The notes below the pieces were generated by a model that was given only the letters and a program-made list of their open reading frames with translations, did no database searches and was not told the DNA's origin. Below, in pieces: positions 53,009-62,007 of a stretch of 64,000 nt of DNA (position 1 is its first letter; each line of letters starts with the position of its first letter). The position numbers and the translations under genes are program-made. Location: positions 1-64,000 of the forward strand of contig JALQYN010000041.1 in assembly GCA_023254055.1 (NCBI GenBank). The letters are read 5' to 3'. This DNA comes from Polaribacter sp. (lineage in GTDB: Bacteria; Bacteroidota; Bacteroidia; Flavobacteriales; Flavobacteriaceae).

Positions 53009-53992
53009 TTATACTACTGGATTCATCCATTTAAAGTTGTATTTTGTATCAGGAACTACAATGCGTTCTGTAATTCTATACATTCTTTCAGGTAATTTCA
53101 TCAACCAATCTCTTGCTTTTTCTGCTTCTGGTGTTAGGCCTGTTATTTTGTCAATTTCCCAGATAGTATTTAGTTTCTTTAAAATATTAACATAATCAAA
53201 ACCTGTGTATACACCAACCCTTTGAGCTACTGTTGAGAATTGATCAAACATACTACCTTTTGCGCCAAAAGACTCTCTTAAATGCATCGCAGGCATCACA
53301 ATTTTATGTTTCATCATGTGTTGAAAAGCCAACATCATTTCACTAGGATCAACTTTAAAGATTTCTTTTACAAATTCTGAATAGGCAATATGATGACGCA
53401 TTTCATCACCAGCAATAATTTTAGACATTTTAGCCAATGCTTTGTGTCCTTTTTTTCGTGCTATTTTAGCAACATTATTATGCGATATATAGGTTGCTAA
53501 TTCTTGAAAACTGGTGTATACAAAATTCTTATATGGGTCTGTTGCAGTACCAATATCAAATCCGTCTGCAATTAAATGTTGGGTGGTAATTTCTACTTCT
53601 CTCATGTTTACCCTGCCCGATAAGTACAAGTATTTATTTAATACATCTCCGTGTCTATTTTCTTCTGCAGTCCAGGCTCTTACCCATTTTGCCCAACCAT
53701 TATCTGGTTGTTGAGAGACTCCATCTAGATCTAGCAACCAAGATTCATAGGTAGGTAATGCTTCCTCGGTAATGGTGTCTCCAACTAACACTACCCAAAA
53801 ATCATCATCTAATTCTTTAGATATTTCTTGAATTTCTTTTACTTCATCTATAAAAGTTTCTTTTTGAGAATTCGGTAAAAAATCTGTTGGTTGCCAAATT
53901 TTTTCTGGGGTAATTAAAAATTTATCTACAAAGGTATCAATGCTTTTTTCTAGAGTTAGCATTACTTCTCTTCTAATATTATGTATCGACAT
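53009..53992 (-). CDS. Acyl-ACP desaturase, soluble di-iron
   Basis: A stearoyl-ACP-desaturase-fold protein that introduces a double bond in acyl-ACP chains. Di-iron ligand motifs are WTAEENRHGDVL (EENRHG, about 108-119) and AGDEMRHHIAYS (about 193-204). It is a soluble ferritin-like enzyme, unlike membrane fatty acid desaturases. The 327-aa length fits. It ends at the shared terminator and starts 6 nt after the plsC stop, suggesting linked control of membrane unsaturation and phospholipid synthesis. Confidence 0.93.
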   Translation of the reverse strand: MSIHNIRREVMLTLEKSIDTFVDKFLITPEKIWQPTDFLPNSQKETFIDEVKEIQEISKELDDDFWVVLVGDTITEEALPTYESWLLDLDGVSQQPDNGWAKWVRAWTAEENRHGDVLNKYLYLSGRVNMREVEITTQHLIADGFDIGTATDPYKNFVYTSFQELATYISHNNVAKIARKKGHKALAKMSKIIAGDEMRHHIAYSEFVKEIFKVDPSEMMLAFQHMMKHKIVMPAMHLRESFGAKGSMFDQFSTVAQRVGVYTGFDYVNILKKLNTIWEIDKITGLTPEAEKARDWLMKLPERMYRITERIVVPDTKYNFKWMNPVV

Positions 53993-53998
53993 AAGGGG

Positions 53999-54727
53999 TT
54001 ATTTTATCTGTGAAATTATTTGTGATTCTGTTTCTTTTATCAAATCCTTAAAAGGTAAAGAATCAATTTTTATAGGTTTATGTGTGGTAAAAGTGATGGG
54101 GCTTCCGATTCCAAATGGGTACTTTCCGTATTTAAAAACCTTCCATGAATTGTTAACTGTAACAGGAACAATATAGCCATCTTGATTGTATTTTGTAATC
54201 ATTTTTAAGCCATTTACAGAAAAAGGTTTTGGTTGTCCGTTTCTACTTCTTGTGCCTTCTGGAAAAATAACAGCGCTCCATCTGTTTTTGTTTATTTTTT
54301 TCGCAAATGATGCTAATTCTGTAAGTGCTTGTCTTGAGTCTTTTCTGTCTATTAATGCAGCACCTCCATGACGTAAATTAAAAGAGACACTAGGAATTCC
54401 TTTTCCCAATTCTATTTTTGACACAAATTTTGGGTGAAATTTTCTTAAGTGAAATCCTAATGATGGAATATCAAAAAGACTTTGATGATTTGCAACAAAT
54501 ATTATGGAAGCATCTTTAGGAATTTCAAAATTATTTTTAAAATGGACAATAATTCCCAAAAACAATAATGATTTTTCTATAGAGAAAACCATTAGATCAA
54601 CAATAAATTTATGCCCTTTGTATCCAAATAGCTTTAAACCAATCCATTGTAATGGGTGGAAAATCATCAATAATGAAAAAAACACTATTGCAAAAATTGG
54701 AGATAAAAGGTAACTAAGTAACTTCAT
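53999..54727 (-). CDS. plsC: 1-acyl-sn-glycerol-3-phosphate acyltransferase
   Basis: PlsC-type acyltransferase making phosphatidic acid. The catalytic HX4D is NHQSLFDIPSLGFH (about 78-91). The glycerol-phosphate-binding block is VIFPEGTRSRNGQPK (about 154-168). An N-terminal hydrophobic segment (LSYLLSPIFAIVFFSLLMIF, about 4-23) anchors it in the inner membrane. The 242-aa length is typical. It pairs with the acyl-ACP desaturase. Confidence 0.93.
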   Translation of the reverse strand: MKLLSYLLSPIFAIVFFSLLMIFHPLQWIGLKLFGYKGHKFIVDLMVFSIEKSLLFLGIIVHFKNNFEIPKDASIIFVANHQSLFDIPSLGFHLRKFHPKFVSKIELGKGIPSVSFNLRHGGAALIDRKDSRQALTELASFAKKINKNRWSAVIFPEGTRSRNGQPKPFSVNGLKMITKYNQDGYIVPVTVNNSWKVFKYGKYPFGIGSPITFTTHKPIKIDSLPFKDLIKETESQIISQIK

Positions 54728-54744
54728 GTATTTGTTTAAAAAAA

Positions 54745-54764
54745 ATCCTAAGTAAACTTAGGAT
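54745..54764 (-). terminator. Terminator after the 143-aa membrane protein gene
   Basis: ATCCTAAG-TAAA-CTTAGGAT with a T-tract on the minus strand, between the gene at 54774 and plsC. Confidence 0.75.
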
Positions 54765-54773
54765 GTTTTGTTT

Positions 54774-55205
54774 TTAAAATTGAAACCACTGGTTCCAAGG
54801 AATTCTAGATAAGATAAATAGCAATGCGAGTCCGTAGAAGAGTGCAAATGTTTTGAATTTTGCAGCATCTTCTGTTTTCTTTTTGTGCTTAGACCACCCA
54901 ATTGTAATTAAAACAATAGCAATAAGCATCATTAAAGGATGTTCTACAGCTAATAATCTAGAAGCAGAATTTCCCATTACTTCAGCGCTATTTGTTTTTA
55001 ATGCTTTGTAAGCTGGACTCATAAAATACCAACCCAAACCGATTAGTAATTGTATATGAGAAACAATTAAAGTAAACAATCCGATGCGAACATCTTTATC
55101 GGTAAAATCTCTTTTCTTAGCAAGTCCCATAATTGCATTAAAAACCGCAAAAAGGAGCATTAAAACAACTAAATATGCCCAATACGAATGAATTTCTTTC
55201 ATCAT
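54774..55205 (-). CDS. Four-TM membrane protein of unknown function
   Basis: 143 aa with hydrophobic segments at about 8-28, 41-62, 88-105 and 122-137. Conserved-looking His residues in HSYWAYLVVLMLLF, VSHIQLLIGLGWYF and LAVEHPLMMLIAIV could bind heme or metal, and similar flavobacterial proteins have been labelled cytochrome B-like; that is a resemblance, not an assignment. It starts MM (55205 or 55202). The gene is monocistronic with its own terminator. Confidence 0.75.
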   Translation of the reverse strand: MMKEIHSYWAYLVVLMLLFAVFNAIMGLAKKRDFTDKDVRIGLFTLIVSHIQLLIGLGWYFMSPAYKALKTNSAEVMGNSASRLLAVEHPLMMLIAIVLITIGWSKHKKKTEDAAKFKTFALFYGLALLFILSRIPWNQWFQF

Positions 55206-55298
55206 GTCTTTTCTATTTTTAGGGTATAATGAAATCTAAAATTACATCATACATTGTTAGTTTTTAGTTTGTGTAAATGTACTAATTATAATCAAAAA

Positions 55299-55323
55299 AA
55301 AACCACCTCATAGAGGTGGTTTT
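55299..55323 (-). terminator. Terminator after the TonB-dependent receptor gene
   Basis: AAAACCACCTC-ATA-GAGGTGGTTTT, 11-bp stem with T-tract on the minus strand. Confidence 0.9.
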
Positions 55324-55343
55324 TAAAAAAGTGTTTTGATTTC

Positions 55344-58010
55344 TTAGAAAGAAAACTTCATTGAAGCATTCCATGTTCTTCCAGCACCAAAGTATACATT
55401 ATTTCTTACATCAATACCTTTGTATGTTGCAGTTGTACTACCATCTACATGTCTGTTAGAATTTCCATCAGAAATATATACAGTATCAAACAAGTTGTTT
55501 ACGTTTAATCTAAATCTAGCATTTATTTTTTCACTTACATTAAATTTGTAAGTAACACCAGCATTCGTTAAAGCATAACCAGGTAATTGTAAAGAACCTC
55601 TACTTCCAGCAGCTTGTGTTGTAAAAGAGTTAGCAGAAATTCTTGGGTATAAATTATCTACATAATCTTGACTTACATCAAACTTTAAGTTTTCACTAGA
55701 TCTATACTCTAATCCTAAACGACCAGTAGTTTGAGCTGCATCACCAACTTTTACACCATCTAAGTAAAATGTAGTTCCAGCAGCACCAACAACATTATTG
55801 TTTTGGTCATACTCTGTACCAGTAACATTTCCTTCGTACACAAAGTTTCCAATAGAAGACATTCCAGTAAGAGTTAAGTTTCCAAATCTTAAAGTACCTT
55901 CTAATTCAATTCCAGTATGCACTTGAGTAATACCAGAGAAATCTACAAAATTACCAGGTGTGTTACTTCCACTTCTTTGAAATCTATCTTTCCAAGAAGT
56001 TCTATAAAGATTTGCCTTTAAATTGAAGTTTTCACCTCTATAACCATATCCTAATTCTAATCCTAAGATTTTTTCATTTGTTAAACCTACGTTAACAGTA
56101 TTAGTGTTAAAGCTTGGGTATACAGCATTAAAGAAAGGTTGTTTAGAATAGTAACCTGCATTACCAAAAACGTTATGAGACTCATTAATGTTGTAGTTCA
56201 TACCCCCTTTAATGTTTCCACCCATTATGTTTTCAAAACCTGATTTTTGACTACCTACTAATAAGTTAAAATAATCAACTCTTTGAAACCCTTGTTGTGA
56301 AATACCTGCTTGTAAAAATGCAGAAATTTTGTCGTTTTTGTATTCTACTTGACCAAAAGCTCCTAACCAACGAACATTACCATCATTATAATATTCAATT
56401 TTTTGTTGATTCGTGATGTTTTGCCATGGATTCCAGCTTGGAGTTGGATCTACAAATGCAGTAATGCTTCTATTTGGGTTGTTTTTGTCTCTGTTATCTG
56501 TATAACCTGAAGCTCCTAATAAATCAGAAACAACTCTGTAGTGAATCCCTTGGTAAGTTCTTAAATCTACACCTAAATCCCAAGTAAAGTTTTCACTAGC
56601 ATCTTTATGGAAGTTAGCAATTACACCATACCAGTTATGAGAGTTCATAGAAGATCTACGAGTCAATCCATTACTTCTGTCGTTAATAGTACTTATTCTG
56701 TCTGCTCCAAAATCAGGAACACTTCCTCCAGCATTCCATTTTGCGATATCATCAAAACGAATTCTTCCCTCAGCATCTCTTAATCTAAAGTCATAATCAC
56801 GAATGTTGTTTACATCTCCGATTGGTCCAGATCCACCACCACGTCCCCATGATGCATATAATACTGTAGATAAGTTAGAGTCATCAGAAATTTTCCAGTC
56901 ATAGTTTAATGACATTACAGGTTTGTGATAAAAGTTTCTTCTTAAAGAAAATTCTTCACCTTTATAATATCCATAAGCAGGATTGAATTTGATATTTGGC
57001 TCTCCACCTGAACCAAATCGCTGATAGGTAGCAATTGTTTCAGCAAAACTTCTTTGGTGGTGCCATTGTGGTGCTCCAGTAAATGTAAATTCTACTGAAT
57101 GCTTGTCATTAATTTCATAACCAACACCAATAAAGTAGTTGTGTCCTAAAAATTTAGTACCATCTACATATCCATCTCCTTGAGTTCTACTAAACAAGAA
57201 AGAAGCAGATAATCCATTATCCATTTTTCCTGTAGAGTAAGAACCTAAATATTTCATGTATCCATCGTTACCAAAACTAGCAGTTACATTTGCCCCCTCT
57301 TTTTGTTGAGAAGTTTTTGTAATAACGTTAATTGTACCTCCAACAGAAGAAATTGCTAATTTAGAAGAACCTAATCCTCTTTGTACTTGCATTGCAGAAG
57401 TAACGTCAGATAAACCAGCCCAGTTAGACCAGTATACTCTACCGTTTTCCATGTCGTTTACAGGTACACCATTAATTAAAACAGCAACATTTTCTTGGGC
57501 AAACCCTCTAATGTTAATTCTTGAATCTCCAAAACCACCACCAGATTTAGTAGTGTATACAGATGGAGTTGATCTTAAAATCTCAGGAAATTCTTGAGAT
57601 CCTAATTTTTCTTCAATTTCTGCAAATTTAATTGTAGAAACAGCTACAGGTGTTTCCCTGTCTTTAGCTACATCAATTACACCTTGGATAACAACTTCAT
57701 CAAGTGTGTTAGCATCTTCAGTTAATTGAATAGTTCCTAAATCTTTCTTCGCTGAAGAAAAAGATACTTCTTTACTGTTGTAACCAACAAAAGAAATAAC
57801 TAATACTCCAGAGTTAGAGTTAGCAGTTAAAGTAAATTTCCCGTCAAAATCGGTAGACGTACCGTTTGTTGTTCCTTTTACAATAACACTTGCACCAGGT
57901 AAAGGCTGATTGGCTTCATCAACTACTTTACCAGTTGTTTTGGTTTGACCAAAAACAGCAGCTGTTGCGAAAAACAACGCTACTACTAATAAATTTTTAA
58001 AATTTTTCAT
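55344..58010 (-). CDS. TonB-dependent receptor with CarboxypepD_reg-like domain
   Basis: A large outer-membrane transporter. The signal peptide is MKNFKNLLVVALFFATAAVFG. The regulatory-like beta-sandwich (about 25-100) contains GKVVDEANQPLPGASVIVKG. The plug (about 105-235) includes RSTPSVYTTKSGG and NIRGFAQENVAVLINGVPVN with VQRGLGSSKLAISSVGGTI. The barrel runs to the final FGAGRTWNASMKFSF, whose terminal Phe is the expected assembly signal. The 888-aa length is typical. No SusD partner is next to it, so the substrate (iron chelator, vitamin or other) is open. Confidence 0.93.
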   Translation of the reverse strand: MKNFKNLLVVALFFATAAVFGQTKTTGKVVDEANQPLPGASVIVKGTTNGTSTDFDGKFTLTANSNSGVLVISFVGYNSKEVSFSSAKKDLGTIQLTEDANTLDEVVIQGVIDVAKDRETPVAVSTIKFAEIEEKLGSQEFPEILRSTPSVYTTKSGGGFGDSRINIRGFAQENVAVLINGVPVNDMENGRVYWSNWAGLSDVTSAMQVQRGLGSSKLAISSVGGTINVITKTSQQKEGANVTASFGNDGYMKYLGSYSTGKMDNGLSASFLFSRTQGDGYVDGTKFLGHNYFIGVGYEINDKHSVEFTFTGAPQWHHQRSFAETIATYQRFGSGGEPNIKFNPAYGYYKGEEFSLRRNFYHKPVMSLNYDWKISDDSNLSTVLYASWGRGGGSGPIGDVNNIRDYDFRLRDAEGRIRFDDIAKWNAGGSVPDFGADRISTINDRSNGLTRRSSMNSHNWYGVIANFHKDASENFTWDLGVDLRTYQGIHYRVVSDLLGASGYTDNRDKNNPNRSITAFVDPTPSWNPWQNITNQQKIEYYNDGNVRWLGAFGQVEYKNDKISAFLQAGISQQGFQRVDYFNLLVGSQKSGFENIMGGNIKGGMNYNINESHNVFGNAGYYSKQPFFNAVYPSFNTNTVNVGLTNEKILGLELGYGYRGENFNLKANLYRTSWKDRFQRSGSNTPGNFVDFSGITQVHTGIELEGTLRFGNLTLTGMSSIGNFVYEGNVTGTEYDQNNNVVGAAGTTFYLDGVKVGDAAQTTGRLGLEYRSSENLKFDVSQDYVDNLYPRISANSFTTQAAGSRGSLQLPGYALTNAGVTYKFNVSEKINARFRLNVNNLFDTVYISDGNSNRHVDGSTTATYKGIDVRNNVYFGAGRTWNASMKFSF

Positions 58011-58108
58011 TTTGAAATTTTAAGTTATTAAATGTTCTGCAAAAATCCTCATTTTTTACAGTTGTAATGTTAATTTAATGTTAAGTATTAACAAAACTTT
58101 ATGATAGT

Positions 58109-58116
58109 CAAAAATA
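58109..58116 (-). promoter_or_regulatory. Candidate -7 box for the TonB-dependent receptor
   Basis: TATTTTTG on the minus strand about 100 nt before the ATG. The 58011-58227 gap is otherwise AT-rich with no gene. Confidence 0.4.
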
Positions 58117-58227
58117 GTAATTTATTGTATTGTTGTCTGAAAAACAGTTTGTTAAATATCAACAAGGTTGTTAACAAAAAAAGAATAAATGTTAAAGTTT
58201 TAGAAATAGCTATTTTGAAAAAGAAAA

Positions 58228-59799
58228 TTACGTCTTCTTTAGGTGTTTGTTGGCTAATTCTTTACCTAATTCTACACCAAATTGATCAAAACTAAAGATG
58301 TTCCAAATTACTCCCTGCACAAAAATTTTATGTTCGTACATGGATATTAATTTTCCTAAAGTATCTGGAGTTAATTGGTCGATTAAAATACTTGTACTTG
58401 GTTTGTTACCTTCAAAAACCTTAAAGGGAAGAAGTGTTGCTAATTCTTCATTTTGGTTATTAAATTTTAAATCTAAATGAACTTCTTCTGCTGTTTTGCC
58501 AAAAGCCAATGCTTCTGTTTGCCCATAGAAATTTGCCATTAGTTTTTTATGATGATCTGTTAAACCATATAAAGATTCTTTAAATCCTATAAATTCTGCC
58601 GGAATTAATTTTGTTCCTTGGTGTAATAATTGCATAAATGCGTGTTGCATATTTGTTCCAACATTCCCCCAAATGATTGCCCCAGTTTGGTGCTCTATTT
58701 TATTTCCATTTCTATCTACACTCTTTCCATTACTTTCCATAATGGCTTGTTGTAAATAATCTGATAATTTATGTAGGTACTGAGAGTAGGGTAAAATAGC
58801 TTCAGTTTCACATCCGAAAAAGTTATTATACCAAATACTAATTAATGAGGAAATAACTGGAATGTTTTCTTCAAACGGAGTGTTCTTAAAATGCGTATCC
58901 ATTTTTGATGCACCATCTAGTAAAGATTTAAAGTTCTGGAATCCAACGGACAAACTTATCGATAACCCAACCGCACTCCATAAAGAAAAACGGCCTCCAA
59001 CCCAATTCCACATCGGAAAAATATTCTCGTTGTCAATTCCGAATTCAGTTACATTTTTAATATTAGATGAAACTGCCACAAAATGCTTCGCAATATCATG
59101 TTGAGAAGCAGATTTTAAAAACCATTCTTTAATGGTAGTTGCATTGCTTAAGGTTTCTTGAGTGGTAAATGTTTTAGAAACAATAACAAATAAGGTAGTT
59201 TCTGGATTTAGTCTTTTTATGATTTCAGAAACATGGTCTCCATCAACATTAGATAAAAAATGTGTATTCAGCTGATTCTTATAATATTGCAAAGCTTCTA
59301 CAACCATATTTGGACCTAAATCAGAGCCTCCAATTCCAATATTTACAACATCTGTAATTGACTTTCCAGTATAACCTTTCCAATTGCCAGAGATTATTTT
59401 TTCAGAAAATGCCTCAATTTGATTAAGAGTTGCATTAATTTCTGGTTTTACATTTGTGTTCTCTACAAGTATCTCGTTAGTGGTATTGTCTCTAAGAGCA
59501 GTATGTAAAACCGCTCTTTTCTCTGTTGTATTTATGATGTCTCCAGAAAAATATTTTTGTATTGCATCTTTTAAGTCAACTTCATTTGCTAATTCAATCA
59601 ACAAATCCAACGTTTCTTTGGTGATTCTATTTTTAGAATAATCAACGTAAAAATCATCAAAAGAAAAAGAAAGTTCAGCTTTTCTATTGGCATTGTTTTT
59701 AAAGAATTCTTTTAAATGAGTGTCCTTTATATCCGTAAAATGCGAAGTCAATTTTGCCCATGTACTGGTTTTTGTTGGATTCGTATTTTTTAATGCCAT
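58228..59799 (-). CDS. pgi: Glucose-6-phosphate isomerase
   Basis: Interconverts glucose-6-P and fructose-6-[20 protein letters not shown] (about 151-169), [17 protein letters not shown] (about 201-217), [16 protein letters not shown] (about 261-276) and [26 protein letters not shown] (Lys near the end) match PGI signatures. The 523-aa length is typical. It follows the M23 gene by 18 nt, so it may be cotranscribed. Confidence 0.96.
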   Translation of the reverse strand: MALKNTNPTKTSTWAKLTSHFTDIKDTHLKEFFKNNANRKAELSFSFDDFYVDYSKNRITKETLDLLIELANEVDLKDAIQKYFSGDIINTTEKRAVLHTALRDNTTNEILVENTNVKPEINATLNQIEAFSEKIISGNWKGYTGKSITDVVNIGIGGSDLGPNMVVEALQYYKNQLNTHFLSNVDGDHVSEIIKRLNPETTLFVIVSKTFTTQETLSNATTIKEWFLKSASQHDIAKHFVAVSSNIKNVTEFGIDNENIFPMWNWVGGRFSLWSAVGLSISLSVGFQNFKSLLDGASKMDTHFKNTPFEENIPVISSLISIWYNNFFGCETEAILPYSQYLHKLSDYLQQAIMESNGKSVDRNGNKIEHQTGAIIWGNVGTNMQHAFMQLLHQGTKLIPAEFIGFKESLYGLTDHHKKLMANFYGQTEALAFGKTAEEVHLDLKFNNQNEELATLLPFKVFEGNKPSTSILIDQLTPDTLGKLISMYEHKIFVQGVIWNIFSFDQFGVELGKELANKHLKKT

Positions 59800-59817
59800 A
59801 ATATTAACAGTTAGTTT

Positions 59818-61092
59818 TTAAAAAATGATGTCATTATCATTTATTTTTAATTCTAATGAATCAGGTTTTTTAATGTTTTCTAATTGCTCTTTTAAAGGAG
59901 CAATGTAGGATAGGTAAGTTGGTTTTAAGCTCTTTTTTAAAGGAGCTGCAGCGGGTAGTTTTTGTTTAAATGGATCTACTTGTCTGCCATTTTTCCAGAA
60001 ACGGTAACACACATGATTTCCGCTACTACTTCCTGTAGAGCCAACAAAACCAATGATGTCTCCTTGTTTTACAAACTGCCCTCTTTTTACATTTCTACGA
60101 CTCATATGCAAATATTGAGTAGTGTAAGTGTTGTTATGCTTTACCTTTACATAATGCCCGTTTCCTCTTTTTCTGTAAGCCGATTCGGTAACAGTTCCAC
60201 TGGCTGTTGCCATAATTGGGGTTCCATAATTTGCTGCGAAATCAGTTCCTTTATGTGCTTTTACACGACCATATAGAGCAATTTTTCTTTTTAAATTATA
60301 TCTTGATGAAATTCTATATTGAAATTTTATAGGCGATTTTAAAAACTGCCTACGCAACATATTCCCTTCTTCGTCATAATACTCAACGATTCCTTTTTTT
60401 GGATCTGGCACAAAACGATAGGCATATAAATCTTTACCATTGTGGTTAAACAAGGCTGCTTTTACTTCTCCGTAACCAACAAAAGTAGAATCATCAATAA
60501 ATTTTTCTTCATAAATAAACTTAAACGTATCACCTTTTTGAAGCTTAAAAAAATCGAGAGTCCAAGCATAAATATCTGCTACTTTATTGGTTAAATTAGG
60601 ATTTAAATGTAGGCTATCCATAGATTGAGAAAAACTAGAATAAATTTTTCCGTGAGCTTCTTTTTCTATTGTGGTAATTTTTTTTCTATAGGTGTAGCTT
60701 TTAATGATAGAATCATTAAAAGCAATAACTGTAGCTACTGATTTGTTGTTTTTGTAGATAAAAACTTGTGCCTTTTCAGTTGAATCTTTTGCGGCTAAAA
60801 TGGTGTAAGGCTTTCCAGCTCTAACACGCCTAACATCAAAAGTGTCTTTAATTTTTAAAGCAATTTTATTAATGATAGGATAATCTACATGGTGTCTGTC
60901 TAATATTTCACCAAAACTTTCTCCCTTTTTAATGGTGTCATTAATTACTTTATAATCGTCTAGTTTATAGCCAAATTCATAAACTATTTCAGGTTCTAGT
61001 ATTGTTTTAATTTCATCAATACTTTCTTGTTTGTCTTCTTTACAAGAACTAAAGATGCTTATTGTTAATAAAAGGAATACTATTTTTTTCAA
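59818..61092 (-). CDS. M23 family peptidase-like lipoprotein with unusual HxC motif
   Basis: The start codon is TTG. MKKIVFLLLTISIFSSCKED is a lipoprotein signal with lipobox Cys, so the protein sits in the envelope. Residues about 45-110 resemble an OapA/LysM-like N-terminal domain seen in MepM-type proteins. The LytM domain (about 280-390) has HKGTDFAANYGTP (HxxxD) and STGSSSGNHVCYRFWKNGR, where the usual HxH reads HVC. Cys may still bind zinc, or activity may be lost. The 424-aa length fits. Confidence 0.88.
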   Translation of the reverse strand: MKKIVFLLLTISIFSSCKEDKQESIDEIKTILEPEIVYEFGYKLDDYKVINDTIKKGESFGEILDRHHVDYPIINKIALKIKDTFDVRRVRAGKPYTILAAKDSTEKAQVFIYKNNKSVATVIAFNDSIIKSYTYRKKITTIEKEAHGKIYSSFSQSMDSLHLNPNLTNKVADIYAWTLDFFKLQKGDTFKFIYEEKFIDDSTFVGYGEVKAALFNHNGKDLYAYRFVPDPKKGIVEYYDEEGNMLRRQFLKSPIKFQYRISSRYNLKRKIALYGRVKAHKGTDFAANYGTPIMATASGTVTESAYRKRGNGHYVKVKHNNTYTTQYLHMSRRNVKRGQFVKQGDIIGFVGSTGSSSGNHVCYRFWKNGRQVDPFKQKLPAAAPLKKSLKPTYLSYIAPLKEQLENIKKPDSLELKINDNDIIF

Positions 61093-61121
61093 AAGGACTT
61101 GTTTTATACGCGATTTAAACG

Positions 61122-61129
61122 CAAAAATA
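61122..61129 (-). promoter_or_regulatory. Candidate -7 box for the M23 gene
   Basis: TATTTTTG on the minus strand, 29 nt before the TTG start, supporting an independent transcript in the 41-nt gap after the DUF3108 gene. Confidence 0.4.
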
Positions 61130-61133
61130 CAAT

Positions 61134-61910
61134 TTAATCGTATACAATTTTAAAAGAATTTGCAAGACCTTTATAGGCATCCAATTCTGCTCTTAAAGAC
61201 CCTACGGCCAACGATGCTTTTAGTTTTATAGGTATTTTATTGTCGTCTGCAGTGATCCATATAGTTACACTTTCGTTCTCTTTAAAAACTCTACCTGCTT
61301 GCACCATTGGTCTAAATTTTAGGCTTTTAACTTTTCCAAATCTAGTTTTTAGCAATTCTTCACCTAAATACACTAATTTAAAGGGATAAATTTCGGAGTC
61401 CATAAACATATCTAAAGCAATTTCATCACCTATGTTTAAGGAACTAACATCTTGGTTTCTTAAATAATAAAAAGCAGACATCATATCTTGCACGTTGTTA
61501 ATGTCTATGGTTTCTGAGGTTTGCAGTTTGAAATCTAATACCGTTGCTTTTTTTGATTCGTAATTAAATTTAATCTCTCTGTTAATGATGTAGCCTCCTT
61601 CGTTAATATTTCTTTTAAAAACATAAGGCTTAATGGTTTTAGTGTCAAAAAAAGATTGATAGGTGTCATCAACATTAAAAAACCATTTTATAATTCCGGA
61701 AGTCCAACCTTTACCAGTTACATGAAAAACTTCTTTGCCTTTAATTGTATCCGTGTCTAAAGATAATGTTGCATTTCCAGCTTTTAAAAAACCACTATAA
61801 CTCATCCTATAACGCAACCATTCTCCTTTTTTAAAAACTACAGTTTTCTCTTGAGAGTAAGAGTTTATAGCAATAATAAAGGCAATAAAAAGAAAAGTAA
61901 TTTTTTTCAT
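61134..61910 (-). CDS. Exported DUF3108 domain protein
   Basis: The start at 61910 gives MKKITFLFIAFIIAINSYSQ, a signal peptide. The track start at 61940 adds ten residues upstream of a TATGTTTG box and is less likely. The mature protein is beta-rich and matches the DUF3108 pattern: KKGEWLRYRMSYSGFLKAGN (about 19-38), DTIKGKEVFHVTGKGWT, and RAELDAYKGL. The form is 258 aa. DUF3108 proteins are periplasmic with unknown function, possibly lipid-binding by fold resemblance. Confidence 0.85.
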   Translation of the reverse strand: MKKITFLFIAFIIAINSYSQEKTVVFKKGEWLRYRMSYSGFLKAGNATLSLDTDTIKGKEVFHVTGKGWTSGIIKWFFNVDDTYQSFFDTKTIKPYVFKRNINEGGYIINREIKFNYESKKATVLDFKLQTSETIDINNVQDMMSAFYYLRNQDVSSLNIGDEIALDMFMDSEIYPFKLVYLGEELLKTRFGKVKSLKFRPMVQAGRVFKENESVTIWITADDNKIPIKLKASLAVGSLRAELDAYKGLANSFKIVYD

Positions 61911-61915
61911 ATATT

Positions 61916-61923
61916 CAAACATA
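61916..61923 (-). promoter_or_regulatory. Candidate -7 box for DUF3108 gene
   Basis: TATGTTTG on the minus strand, 5 nt before the ATG at 61910; it predicts a leaderless message and excludes the upstream starts. Confidence 0.4.
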
Positions 61924-62007
61924 TAAAAAAGGAATGACAATTTCTATTCCAAAATTGAATAAGCAGCTCGATTACTCAAAAAGCGTGTGTTAAATTTTTC
62001 ACATTTT

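Noticed and set aside
58101-58295. Plus-strand ORF of 64 aa between the TonB receptor and pgi
   Set aside because: Lys/Asn-rich, runs into the pgi 3' end in antisense and overlaps a promoter box; no sign of selection.
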